NCBI RefSeq assembly: GCF_018130545.1
Contig: NZ_JAFCKF010000005.1
Span: 372,001 to 436,000, forward strand
DNA length: 64,000 nucleotides
Reading direction: 5' to 3'
Source of the DNA: Bradyrhizobium tropiciagri
GTDB lineage: Bacteria; Pseudomonadota; Alphaproteobacteria; Rhizobiales; Xanthobacteraceae
Shown here: in pieces, positions 48,706-56,683 of the stretch
Layout: every line of letters begins with the position of its first letter
Position numbering within the stretch: the first letter of the stretch is position 1
Notes under the pieces: model-generated
What the model was told of the DNA's origin: nothing
Database searches by the model: none
The model's input: the letters and a program-made list of their open reading frames with translations, nothing else
Translations under genes and position numbers: made by a program

Positions 48706-49419
48706 ATGCTCGAACTCCATTCCGTCTCGAAGCGATTCGGTGCCATCGTGGTTGCCGACGCCATCGACCTGGCGCTTGCGTCCGGAGAGGCGCTGGGCGT
48801 GATCGGGCCGAACGGCGCCGGCAAGTCGACGCTGTTCAACCTCATCACCGGGCTATTGCGGCCGGACGCCGGTCGCATCGTGCTCGATGGCGTCGATATC
48901 ACGGGCCTCTCGCCCGAGGCACGTTGCCGCGCCGGCATCGGGCGCTCGTTCCAGATCCCGCAGCCGTTCGATCATCTCTCGGTGTTCGAGAATCTTGCGG
49001 TCGCCGCCCTGTTCGGCGGCAGGCTGTCGCAGGCGGATGCGGTCCAGCATTGCGGTCGCATGCTTGCTCTGACCGGCCTCGAAACCAAGGCCAACCGGCT
49101 GGCCGGCAGCCTGCCGCTGCTCGATCGCAAGCGGCTCGAGCTGGCGCGGGCGCTGGCCACCAGGCCGCGCACGCTGCTGCTCGACGAGATCGCGGGCGGC
49201 CTCACCGATGCGGAATGCCACGAGCTGGTCGAGACGATCAGAACCATCCATGCTGAAGGCGTCGGCATCATCTGGATCGAGCATGTGGTGCACGCGCTGC
49301 TCGCGGTGGTGCAGCGGCTGGTCGTGCTGAACTTCGGCAAGGTCGTCGCGCAGGGCGTGCCGAACGAGGTGATGCGCTGGCGTGAAGTCGAGACGATCTA
49401 CATGGGAGTGCCGGCATGA
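48706..49419 (+). CDS. Branched-chain-type ABC transporter ATP-binding protein (LivG-like) with altered signature motif
   Basis: A 237-residue ATPase: Walker A GPNGAGKST, Q-loop FQIPQPFDHLSVFEN, Walker B LLLDEIAGGL and H-loop WIEHVVHAL. In place of the LSGGQ-like signature (usually LSYGQ or LSGGQ) it reads LAGSLPLLDRKRLELARALA. The family does contain such divergent LivG chains, and the partner LivF keeps a normal signature, so only one composite ATP site is affected. The ATG is the first reasonable start after the hairpin; the frame runs upstream without a start signal. It overlaps the livF-like gene by 4 bases. Confidence 0.88.
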   Translation: MLELHSVSKRFGAIVVADAIDLALASGEALGVIGPNGAGKSTLFNLITGLLRPDAGRIVLDGVDITGLSPEARCRAGIGRSFQIPQPFDHLSVFENLAVAALFGGRLSQADAVQHCGRMLALTGLETKANRLAGSLPLLDRKRLELARALATRPRTLLLDEIAGGLTDAECHELVETIRTIHAEGVGIIWIEHVVHALLAVVQRLVVLNFGKVVAQGVPNEVMRWREVETIYMGVPA

Positions 49420-50120
49420 CCGCGCTGCTCAATGTCAGTGGGCTGGACGCGTTCTATGGCGACTTCCAGGCGCTGTTCGGCATCGATTTCGAGCTCGGTG
49501 AGGGCGAGGCGGTCGCGGTAATCGGCGCCAACGGTGCCGGCAAGTCGACGATGCTGAAGTCGCTGGCGGGTCTCGTGAAGAACCGTCCGGATACCATCCG
49601 TCTCGGCGGGCGGGCGATCGGCGATGCGTCCGCCGCGAGCATCGTGCGGCTCGGCCTCGCGCTGGTGCCCGAGGGCCGCCAATTGTTTCCCTCGCTCAGC
49701 GTCGAGGAGAACCTGTTGATCGGCGCCTATGGCGGCGAACGCAGCACGCCGTGGGATCTCGCCGCGGTCTACCGGATGTTTCCGGTGCTCAGGGAGCGGC
49801 GGCGCGGTGCCGTCACGGCGCTGTCCGGCGGGCAGCAGCAGATGGTGGCGATCGGCCGCGCGCTGATGTCGAACCCGTCGGTGCTGCTGTGCGACGAGAT
49901 CAGCCTCGGCCTCGCGCCGATCGTGGTGGAGGACATCTACCGCATGCTGCCGCAGATTCGTTCCGGCGGCACGGCGGTGGTGCTGGTCGAGCAGGACATC
50001 ACCCGCGCGCTGCGCGCCGCCGATCGGTTCTACTGCCTGCAGGAGGGGCGCGTGACGCTGAGCGGACGGCCCAAGGACGTGGATCAGGACATGATCCGCG
50101 CGGCCTATTTCGGAGCATGA
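49416..50120 (+). CDS. Branched-chain-type ABC transporter ATP-binding protein (LivF-like)
   Basis: A 234-residue ATPase: Walker A GANGAGKST, Q-loop VPEGRQLFPSLSVEENL, signature LSGGQQQMVAIGRAL, Walker B LLCDEISLGLAPIV, H-loop VEQDITRAL. It is the standard LivF partner for the LivG-like chain. Its ATG overlaps the preceding TGA by 4 bases and a 7-base gap leads to the permease gene. Confidence 0.92.
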   Translation: MTALLNVSGLDAFYGDFQALFGIDFELGEGEAVAVIGANGAGKSTMLKSLAGLVKNRPDTIRLGGRAIGDASAASIVRLGLALVPEGRQLFPSLSVEENLLIGAYGGERSTPWDLAAVYRMFPVLRERRRGAVTALSGGQQQMVAIGRALMSNPSVLLCDEISLGLAPIVVEDIYRMLPQIRSGGTAVVLVEQDITRALRAADRFYCLQEGRVTLSGRPKDVDQDMIRAAYFGA

Positions 50121-50127
50121 GGGAGCG

Positions 50128-50994
50128 ATGAGCGGATTCGACACCATCATCGAAGGCGTGCTGCTCGGCGGCGTCTATGCGCTGTTCGCGCTCGGCCTGT
50201 CGCTGATCTTCGGCATCATGCGCCTGGTCAATCTGGCGCATGGCGATCTGATCCTGCTCGCGGCCTATCTGGTGCTCAGCGCCACCACGGCGATCGGCCT
50301 GCCGCTTGCGGCCGCATCGCTGCTGGTCGTCGCAGTGATGTTCGCGCTCGGCTTCGTGCTGCAGCGGCTGGTGCTGGAGCGGGTGCTCGGCGACGACATC
50401 CTGCCGCCGCTGCTCGTCACCTTCGGCCTGTCGATCGTGATCCAGAACGGGCTGCTGCTCGGCTATGGCGCCGACAGCCGGCGGCTGCAGGCAGGCGCCT
50501 TCGAATCCTCCTCTGTGACGCTGGCCCCTGGCCTCAGCGTTGGCCTTGCGCCGCTGACGGCGCTGGTGACGGCGATCGCCGCCGTCGCGCTGCTGCAGCT
50601 GATCTTCTACCGCACCTCGCTCGGCCGCGCCTTCCGCGCCACCGCCGACAATCCCACGATCGCGCAATTGATGGGCGTCAACGAGCGCAATGTCTACGCG
50701 ACCGCGGTCGGGCTGTCGCTCGCGGTGTCGGTGATCGCCGCTGTCGTGTTCGGCATCCGCGCCAGCTTCGACCCGTCGATCGGGCCGGCGCGGCTGCTCT
50801 ACGCGTTCGAGGCCGTGATCATCGGCGGCCTCGGCAGCCTGTGGGGGACGCTGGCGGGCGGCATCGTGCTCGGGCTTGCGCAGGCGATCGGCGGGCGGAT
50901 CAATCCCGAGTGGCAGATCCTCGCCGGCCATCTCGCCTTCCTGGCCGTGCTGATGGTGCGGCCGCGCGGTCTCTTTCCGGCGAGGCGGGCATGA
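50128..50994 (+). CDS. Branched-chain-type ABC transporter permease (LivH-like)
   Basis: A 288-residue inner-membrane permease starting SGFDTIIEGVLLGGVYALFALGLSLIFGIMRLVNLAHGDL, the LivH hallmark. The EAA-like loop is GRAFRATADNPTIAQLMGVNERNVY. About eight hydrophobic helices are visible and the end is FPARRA. GAGGGAGCG precedes the ATG and the stop overlaps the LivM-like ATG by 4 bases. Confidence 0.92.
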   Translation: MSGFDTIIEGVLLGGVYALFALGLSLIFGIMRLVNLAHGDLILLAAYLVLSATTAIGLPLAAASLLVVAVMFALGFVLQRLVLERVLGDDILPPLLVTFGLSIVIQNGLLLGYGADSRRLQAGAFESSSVTLAPGLSVGLAPLTALVTAIAAVALLQLIFYRTSLGRAFRATADNPTIAQLMGVNERNVYATAVGLSLAVSVIAAVVFGIRASFDPSIGPARLLYAFEAVIIGGLGSLWGTLAGGIVLGLAQAIGGRINPEWQILAGHLAFLAVLMVRPRGLFPARRA

Positions 50995-52085
50995 GTGTCG
51001 AAAGCATCGATCTGCCCGCGAGCCGGGAGCAGCACGCGGCAGATGTGCCGGTGTGGCAAGTCCGGGTCGGCACGCGCTTGTCGCGCGTTGCGGCGGTGGC
51101 CGGCATCGTGCTGGTGCTGGTGCTTGCCGTGTTGCCTGCGATCGCATCGCGCAATTTGATTCAGGATCTGATCTTCGTCCTCACCATGCTGACGCTGGCG
51201 CAGCTCTGGAACGTGCTGGCCGGGTGGGGCGGGCTGGTGTCGGTCGGGCAGCAGGCCTTTGTCGGGCTTGGCGCCTATGCGCTGTTTGCCGGCATCGTGA
51301 TGGCCGGGCTCGATCCCGTTGCGGCGATCCCGCTGGCTGGGCTGTTTGCCGCATTGATCGCAGCAGTGCTCGGACCGCTGCTGTTCCGCCTGGAGGGGCC
51401 ATATTTTGCGATCGGCAGCTGGGTTGCCGCCGAAGCGCTGCGGCTGATCTGCGCCCAGTTCAAGTCGCTCGGCGGCGGTACCGGAATGTCGATCTCGCCG
51501 AGCGAGCTGTCGCAGATGTTTGGGCTGAAAGCCGTGCAGGCGCTGCTCGGCCTGCGTCCGGCCGCCGCCCGCGACGTCCTGGTCTACTGGCTGGCGCTCT
51601 TGCTCGCCGTGCTGGTCACGCTCGGCATCTATGCCTTCATCCGCTCGCGACATGGCCTTGCACTGGCGGCCAGCCGCGACAATGCGGCAGCGGCGCGCAG
51701 CGTCGGCGTACGCACCGCGCGGATCCGCCACGTGCTGTGGATCGCGGTCGCCTTCGCGACCGGCATGGTCGGCGCCGTGGTCTATCTGCAGAAGGCGCGC
51801 ATCTCGCCCGACGCGGCCTTCAGCGTCACCGACTGGACTGCGTACGTGATCTTCATCGTCGTGATCGGCGGGGTGCGCACCATCGAAGGCCCGATGGTCG
51901 GCGTGCTGCTGCTGTGGGGGCTCGTCACCTGGCTTGCCCAGTACGGCAGCCTCTATCTCGTCGTGCTCGGCACGCTCGCCATCCTGATCATGCTGTTCAT
52001 GCCAAGGGGCGTGTGGGGCGCGGCTGCACGGCGCTGGCAATTGCAGCTGTTCCCGACCCAGCGCTGGCTCGGCCGCAGCCGCTAG
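50991..52085 (+). CDS. Branched-chain-type ABC transporter permease (LivM-like)
   Basis: A 364-residue permease with an N-terminal cytoplasmic extension (about 40 residues), then QLWNVLAGWGGLVSVGQQAFVGLGAYA, the LivM signature, and a cytoplasmic loop RHGLALAASRDNAAAARSVGVRTARIRHVLW resembling the EAA contact region. The last helix leads to an MPRGVWG motif and a short basic tail. It completes the five-gene importer and ends four bases before a convergent NTF2-like gene. Confidence 0.92.
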   Translation: MSVESIDLPASREQHAADVPVWQVRVGTRLSRVAAVAGIVLVLVLAVLPAIASRNLIQDLIFVLTMLTLAQLWNVLAGWGGLVSVGQQAFVGLGAYALFAGIVMAGLDPVAAIPLAGLFAALIAAVLGPLLFRLEGPYFAIGSWVAAEALRLICAQFKSLGGGTGMSISPSELSQMFGLKAVQALLGLRPAAARDVLVYWLALLLAVLVTLGIYAFIRSRHGLALAASRDNAAAARSVGVRTARIRHVLWIAVAFATGMVGAVVYLQKARISPDAAFSVTDWTAYVIFIVVIGGVRTIEGPMVGVLLLWGLVTWLAQYGSLYLVVLGTLAILIMLFMPRGVWGAAARRWQLQLFPTQRWLGRSR

Positions 52086-52088
52086 CGC

Positions 52089-52553
52089 TCAGAACATCGT
52101 GTTGTTGTTCGCCGGATTTTCCGGAATGGGCTGCACCACGTCCCAATGCTCGACGATCTTGCCGTCCTCGAGCTTGAAGATGTCGATGATTGCGTTGCCG
52201 CGGGTCCCGGGCTCGCGCACCGCGTGGACGTGCAGGATCACGTAGTCGCCGTCGACGAATGATCGCTTGATCTCGCTGTGCGAGTTCGGAAACTTCTCGC
52301 GCAGGAAGCTGATGAACTTGCGGAAGCCCTCGGGACCGTCGGCCGCGCCGGGATTGTGCTGCACATAGCGATTGCCGACATAGGCGAGCGCCGCGTCGGC
52401 GTCCTTCTGGTTCAGCCCCTTCTCGTAGAACGCCAGCACCGCCTTGCGGTTCGCCTCCTGCTGCGCCTCGCTGGTGGCCGCCATCGCGGAGGACGACGCG
52501 AGCGCGAGGAGGAGGGCGGCGGCGGCTGTCCGCGGCCGGAGGAAGGTCTTCAT
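52089..52553 (-). CDS. Exported NTF2-like (SnoaL-type) protein
   Basis: A 154-residue protein with a signal peptide (FLRPRTAAAALLLALASSSAMA) and one SnoaL/NTF2-like cone-fold domain: NRKAVLAFYEKGLNQKDADAALAYVGNRYVQHNP, then DGPEGFRKFISFLREKFPNSHSEIKRSFVDGDYVILHVH and KIVEHWDVVQPIPENPANNNTMF. The family includes polyketide cyclases, isomerases and many proteins with no known ligand. Export to the periplasm is unusual for a catalytic SnoaL. The ATG chosen gives the clean signal peptide. It converges on the livM-like gene and I cannot infer a function. Confidence 0.8.
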   Translation of the reverse strand: MKTFLRPRTAAAALLLALASSSAMAATSEAQQEANRKAVLAFYEKGLNQKDADAALAYVGNRYVQHNPGAADGPEGFRKFISFLREKFPNSHSEIKRSFVDGDYVILHVHAVREPGTRGNAIIDIFKLEDGKIVEHWDVVQPIPENPANNNTMF

Positions 52554-52670
52554 CTGGTTGCTCCCGGTGGCTGATGGTGCGCGACCTGCGCGATGCATTG
52601 CGCTGTCTACAGTTTCCATGCGTCGCCCGGAAGAACGCACCCCAGGCTCACATGGTTACCCGGAGATACC

Positions 52671-52765
52671 GGAGCCCCGTTCCGATTGATCGGAACGAGG
52701 CTCCGGATTCTTGTTTTTGACGCGTTTTCTTCACGCGAACCGGTATCCACTTCGCTCGAAAACGC
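52671..52765 (-). repeat. Dispersed palindromic repeat, family 1, copy C
   Basis: A hairpin at 52671-52704 (GGAGCC...GGCTCC outer arms with GTTCCGAT/ATCGGAAC inside) is followed by a T-rich GATTCTTGTTTTTG and then the 44-bp core at 52722-52765. The core is reverse-complementary to copy A, so this whole element is copy A inverted. It fills the gap between the NTF2-like and alpha/beta hydrolase genes, ending 8 bases from the stop of the latter. Confidence 0.85.
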
Positions 52766-52772
52766 GCCGCCC

Positions 52773-53699
52773 CTACGCCGCCTTCGCCGCGGCCCCATGC
52801 GCGTGCTTGTCGATGGCGTCGATGATCTGCGGCCACATCGGGATTGGCAGCGCATGTCCCATGCCCTCGATCATCACGAGCTTGGCGCCCGGGATCGAGA
52901 CCGCGGTGTCCTTGCCGCCTTCGGGATGCACCAGCGGATCGACCGTACCGTGGATCACCAGCGTCGGCGCCTTGACGCTGCGCAGCCGTTCCTTGCGGCT
53001 GCCGGAGGCCAGGATGGCGCGCAGCTGGCGGCCGACGCCCTCCGGATTGAGGCCGCGCTCGAAGGTGCGCCGCGCGCGCTCCGGGTCGAGCGCTTCATCT
53101 TCGGGGAATGAGCCGTTGCGCAGCACCTTCCAGGTTTGCCCGAAACGGACGAAGTATTCTTCCTTGCTTTTCGGGGGCGGCGCCATCAGCACCGCGGTGG
53201 CCTCGCGGGTCGGCCCCGGAATCTTTGGATTGCCGGTGGTCGACATGATCGATGTCAGGGAGAGCACGCGCTCGGGAAAGGTGATCGCAACCTCCTGCGC
53301 GATCATGCCGCCCATCGAGGCGCCGACCAGATGCGCTTTGCGGATGCCGAGCGCGTCCATCAGGCCGATCGTGTCCCGCGCCATGTCGGCCAGTCTATAG
53401 GGCGCGGCGACCGGGATCTTCAGGAAGCGCAGCTTGAGCAGCTCGAGCGCGCTCAGCCGCTTGCCGCCGCTCAGGCGGGTGGACTTGCCGATATCCCTGT
53501 TGTCGAATCGGATCACGCGAAAACCGCGCGCGGCGAGCTGGCGGCAGAACTCGTCGTCCCAATGGATCATCTGGGCGCCGAGGCCCATGATCAGCAGCAG
53601 CGGCTCGGCATTGGCATCGCCAAAAACCTCGTAGCAGATGTCGATGCCGTTGGCGCGGGCGAGCTGCGGCGGCTGATGGGCGAGCGTGGTCACGGGCAT
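52773..53699 (-). CDS. Alpha/beta hydrolase
   Basis: A 308-residue hydrolase. The nucleophile elbow is VGASMGGMIAQEVA (Ser in GASMG); the acid is probably the Asp in PTLVIHGTVDPLVHPEGG, and the histidine lies in IEGMGHALPIPMWP. N-terminal FDNRDIGKSTRL is typical of the family. No signal peptide. It is divergent from the PHA genes across 172 bases that hold a perfect inverted repeat. Its closeness to a PHA synthase could suggest a storage-polymer or ester-related role, but nothing in the sequence proves it. Confidence 0.88.
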   Translation of the reverse strand: MPVTTLAHQPPQLARANGIDICYEVFGDANAEPLLLIMGLGAQMIHWDDEFCRQLAARGFRVIRFDNRDIGKSTRLSGGKRLSALELLKLRFLKIPVAAPYRLADMARDTIGLMDALGIRKAHLVGASMGGMIAQEVAITFPERVLSLTSIMSTTGNPKIPGPTREATAVLMAPPPKSKEEYFVRFGQTWKVLRNGSFPEDEALDPERARRTFERGLNPEGVGRQLRAILASGSRKERLRSVKAPTLVIHGTVDPLVHPEGGKDTAVSIPGAKLVMIEGMGHALPIPMWPQIIDAIDKHAHGAAAKAA

Positions 53700-53781
53700 C
53701 CCCTGCTGGTGTCGCGGTCAGGAACCTCTATGCCACGGATTGACGCAGCGCAGAAGAGCGTCGACGTCGCCGGGCGCGCCG

Positions 53782-53809
53782 CACTGTTGACCGATCAGCG
53801 TCAACAGTG
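53782..53809. promoter_or_regulatory. Perfect 10-bp inverted repeat in the divergent PHA promoter region
   Basis: CACTGTTGAC (53782-53791) and GTCAACAGTG (53800-53809) are exact reverse complements with an 8-base spacer, 62 bases before the PhaE-like ATG and 82 bases before the divergent hydrolase ATG. No T-run follows on either strand. Such symmetry between divergent genes suggests a regulator operator. Confidence 0.55.
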
Positions 53810-53871
53810 TCGTATGGCACGAACAAATCGAAGCGCGGCAAGCGCCCGAAATTGGTGTGGAGGAGCGCCGC

Positions 53872-54255
53872 ATGGCCGACAAGGGCAACGACCCTGCCGT
53901 GATCTGGCAGACGATGATTGGCGAGATGGAGAAGGGGTTCAACTCCTTCGGCAACCAGCTGATGAGCTCGCCTGAATTTTCCAAGGTGATGAATCAGGCC
54001 GGCGGCGTCGCGGCCGGCGCGCAGAAGCAGCTCGGCGAGCTGATGGAGAAATATCTGCTGGCAATGAACCTGCCGAGCCGCGCCCAGCTCGTCGGCATGG
54101 CTGAACGCCTGCAATCGATGGAGAATCAGCTCAACGAGATCAAGTCGCTGCTGCAGCAGGTGCACCACAATTCGCTGGCGCCGGACGACGGCCACGGCGC
54201 AACGCCACGGCCGCCGCGCACCAGGCAGCCGCCAGCGGAGGGAGGCAGCAAATGA
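53872..54255 (+). CDS. Short PhaE-like subunit of class III PHA synthase
   Basis: A 127-residue protein. Helical N-terminus NDPAVIWQTMIGEMEKGFNSFGNQLMSSPEFSKVMNQ-type sequence is followed by LPSRAQLVGMAERLQSMENQLNEIKSLL, which resembles the C-terminal region of PhaE proteins (LP-S/T-R...L..RL..LE). A Pro/Arg-rich tail ends it. PhaE of class III synthases is usually about 320-370 residues, so this is a third of normal length. GGAGGAG lies 8 bases before the ATG, and the stop overlaps the phaC ATG by 4 bases, so the two proteins are made together. Identity as a PHA synthase partner rests on position and this C-terminal similarity. Confidence 0.6.
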   Translation: MADKGNDPAVIWQTMIGEMEKGFNSFGNQLMSSPEFSKVMNQAGGVAAGAQKQLGELMEKYLLAMNLPSRAQLVGMAERLQSMENQLNEIKSLLQQVHHNSLAPDDGHGATPRPPRTRQPPAEGGSK

Positions 54256-55334
54256 ATGCTCCCACCCCATTTGATTTCGCCTCGATCTCCGAGCGCGTTC
54301 AGTCCGAGGTGCAGCGCGCGATCCAGCGCAGCATCAAGGGTGTCGAATACTTCTCCAGCTCCGGGCCCACTCTCGGCGAGACGCCGAAGGACGTGCTGTA
54401 TTCGCGCGGCACCATGAACCTCTATCATTACCGGCCGCAGGCCAGTGAGGTCTATCGCGTGCCGGTCCTGATCGTGATGGCGACCACCAACCGCGGCTAT
54501 ATCCTCGATCTCGTGCCGGGGCAGAGCTTCATCGAATTCCTGCTCAAGCGCGGCTTCGACGTTTACATGCTGGACTGGACCGCGCCGAAGCCCGAGGAGA
54601 AATCGCTGCGCATGGAGGACTACGTCCTCGACTTCATCCCGGAATCGGTCCGCCGGGTGCAGCAGGACTCCGGCGAGAAGGACGTCTCCGTGATCGGCTA
54701 TTGCTTCGGCGGCGTGCTGTCGTTGCTCTATGGCTCGATCTTCAACGACGGGCCGATGAAGAATCTGATCTGCTTCACCACGCCGATCGATTTCCGCGAG
54801 ATGAAGCTGTTCTCGAACTTCGCCGACCGGCGCTATTTCGACGTCGACCGCCTGATCGACAGCACCGGCAACATGCCGCCCGAACTGATCCTGCAGTCAT
54901 TCGACATGTTGCGGCCGGCCGCGCGCGTCGTCGGCCAGATTCAGCTCTGGGACAACATCTGGAACGACGAGTTCGTCAAGTCGTACCGGATGTTCGACCG
55001 CTGGGCGACCGACACGCTGCCGCTCGCGGGCGAATATTTCCGCGCCATCACCAAGGACCTGATGTGGGACAACAAGCTCTACAACGACACCATGACGGTC
55101 GGCGGCCGCGCGGCGAAGCTCGCCGACATCAAGGTGCCGATCCTGCACGCGGTCGCAGAGCACGATCACATCGTGCCGTATGACGCGGCAAAGCACCTGA
55201 TCACCAAGATCGGCTCGGAGGACAAGGAGGAGGTGATGCTGAAAGGCGGTCACGTCTCGCTGGTCGCCGGCGCCAATGCAATCAAGCGGCTGTGGCCGAA
55301 GCTGGACTCCTGGTTGAGCAAGAGATCGACATGA
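54252..55334 (+). CDS. phaC: Class III poly(3-hydroxyalkanoate) synthase catalytic subunit
   Basis: A 360-residue PhaC of the short class III type (class I enzymes are near 560-600). The lipase-box nucleophile is Cys151 in VIGYCFGGVLSLLYG, the aspartate lies in HAVAEHDHIVPYDAA and the histidine in LKGGHVSLVAGANA. DYVLDFIPESVRRVQ and RMFDRWATDTLPLAGEYF are class III-like. It polymerises 3-hydroxyacyl-CoA into storage polyester at granules. The gene overlaps the PhaE-like gene before it and the acetyltransferase gene behind it by 4 bases each. Confidence 0.92.
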   Translation: MNAPTPFDFASISERVQSEVQRAIQRSIKGVEYFSSSGPTLGETPKDVLYSRGTMNLYHYRPQASEVYRVPVLIVMATTNRGYILDLVPGQSFIEFLLKRGFDVYMLDWTAPKPEEKSLRMEDYVLDFIPESVRRVQQDSGEKDVSVIGYCFGGVLSLLYGSIFNDGPMKNLICFTTPIDFREMKLFSNFADRRYFDVDRLIDSTGNMPPELILQSFDMLRPAARVVGQIQLWDNIWNDEFVKSYRMFDRWATDTLPLAGEYFRAITKDLMWDNKLYNDTMTVGGRAAKLADIKVPILHAVAEHDHIVPYDAAKHLITKIGSEDKEEVMLKGGHVSLVAGANAIKRLWPKLDSWLSKRST

Positions 55335-55927
55335 CCGAACAACGTTCCTATCCGCGCCACGTCAAGACCGAGGCCGGCGACATCGAGTTTCGCCTGATGA
55401 AGCGGACCGACGAGGCCGCGGTGCTGGCCTTCGCGCAGAAGCTGCCGACGCATGATCTGCTGTTCCTGCCGCGCAACATCAGCCAGCCGAAGGTGCTGTC
55501 GGCCTGGATCAACGAGATCGAGCGCGGCGACATCACGAGCCTGCTCGCGATCAGGAACGGCACGGTGGTCGGCTGCGGCACGCTGGTGCGCGATCCGCAT
55601 TCCTGGTCGCCGCATGTCGGCGAGATCCGGATGGTGGTGTCGCTCGACGTGCGCGGACAGGGCGTCGGCCGGGCCTTGTCACAGGAGACCTTCGCCATCG
55701 CGCTCGGCGCCGGGCTGGAGAAGTTCTCGGTGCAGATGACCGTCGACCAGCGGGCGGCGATCGCGCTGTTCGAAAGCCTCGGCTTCAAGGCGGAGGCCCT
55801 GCTGCGGGACCATGTCCGGGACGTCGAGGGCAAGACCCACGACATCGTCGTGCTGGGGCACAATGTGGCGCAGGTCCGGGCGCAGATGGAGGCGTACGGA
55901 CTGCCTGGCGCCGTTGGCGGTGGATAA
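55331..55927 (+). CDS. GNAT family N-acetyltransferase
   Basis: A 198-residue acetyltransferase. The acetyl-CoA-binding motif A appears as GEIRMVVSLDVRGQGVGRALSQETFAIA (Q-x-x-G-x-G variant RGQGVGRAL), then FSVQMTVDQRAAIALFESLGFKAEALL, which is motif B. The acceptor is unknown. The 4-base overlap with phaC makes it part of the PHA synthase operon, an arrangement I recognise from rhizobia though without a known role. Confidence 0.85.
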   Translation: MTEQRSYPRHVKTEAGDIEFRLMKRTDEAAVLAFAQKLPTHDLLFLPRNISQPKVLSAWINEIERGDITSLLAIRNGTVVGCGTLVRDPHSWSPHVGEIRMVVSLDVRGQGVGRALSQETFAIALGAGLEKFSVQMTVDQRAAIALFESLGFKAEALLRDHVRDVEGKTHDIVVLGHNVAQVRAQMEAYGLPGAVGGG

Positions 55928-56013
55928 ATACCGCTAGCTGCGCATTCCGCAGGCAATTTGCCGGTTATTCATGCTGTTCACGAGTTCGTGATATCGCGCT
56001 GCAATATCTATGT

Positions 56014-56025
56014 TGCGACGCACCA
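56014..56025 (+). promoter_or_regulatory. PhaR-like site before the phasin gene
   Basis: TGCGACGCACCA fits the pattern TGCRNYGCASMA, which I recall (not checked) as the PhaR consensus in Bradyrhizobium diazoefficiens. It lies 85 bases before the phasin ATG, in the 183-base gap after the acetyltransferase gene. PhaR represses phasin genes until polymer accumulates. Confidence 0.45.
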
Positions 56026-56110
56026 TCGGGTGTGTCATAACACCGTTGCCCCGGGCCAATCCGGACGGGGTGAGCCCATAGCTCAAACCTGAGGATGGAG
56101 AGAGACCCCA

Positions 56111-56587
56111 ATGACCACCGAAACCAATTCCGTGCTGAACAGCGTCAAGGAAGCCTTCGCGCCCGTCACCGAGGCGTTCACCAAGCTCCAGAACCTGGAA
56201 GTTCCGGAAGCCGCCCGTGAGTTCGTGAAGAAGCAGGCCGAGGCCGCCAAGACCCGCGCTGCCGATGCATATGCCGGCTCCGAGAAGGTGACCTCTGTGA
56301 TCGAGACCGCTGTTGCCGGTTCGGTGACCGAAGCCGCCAAGATCAGCCGCAACATCCAGCAGGCGATCTACCAGGACGCCGAGGCGTTCTTCGCCGGCAT
56401 CGACAAGCTCGCTTCGGCCAAGTCGCTGAGCGAAGCCGCCCAGATCCAGTCGGACCTGGTCCGTGCGCGTGGCGAACTGTTCGTCTCGCGGGCGAAGGCC
56501 ACGTCGGAATATCTCGGCAAGCTCGTCAGCGACGGTGCGAAGACCGCGCAGGACAACTTCGCCAAGGTCTACGGCAAGACCGCCTGA
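56111..56587 (+). CDS. phaP: Phasin (PHA granule-associated protein)
   Basis: A 158-residue, nearly all-helical amphipathic protein. It has the phasin core (EAFTKLQNLEVPEAAREFVKKQAEAAKTRAADAY and then FVSRAKATSEYLGKLVSDGAKTAQDNF). No signal peptide or TM. Phasins coat PHA granules, control their size and number, and are often the most abundant protein when polymer is stored. GGAGAGAG precedes the ATG. A strong terminator follows the stop by 31 bases, so it is monocistronic, with a candidate PhaR site upstream. Confidence 0.92.
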   Translation: MTTETNSVLNSVKEAFAPVTEAFTKLQNLEVPEAAREFVKKQAEAAKTRAADAYAGSEKVTSVIETAVAGSVTEAAKISRNIQQAIYQDAEAFFAGIDKLASAKSLSEAAQIQSDLVRARGELFVSRAKATSEYLGKLVSDGAKTAQDNFAKVYGKTA

Positions 56588-56618
56588 TCGCGCTTGCACT
56601 GACCAACTGCCCTTTTCG

Positions 56619-56649
56619 AAGGCCCGCCATTTCGCGGGCCTTCTTTTTT
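56619..56649 (+). terminator. Rho-independent terminator after phasin
   Basis: AAGGCCCGC (56619-56627) pairs perfectly with GCGGGCCTT (56634-56642) around a CATTTC loop, followed by CTTTTTT. Confidence 0.92.
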
Positions 56650-56683
56650 GCCTGTGCGTCTCATACATCGTTGATGTCGCGCC

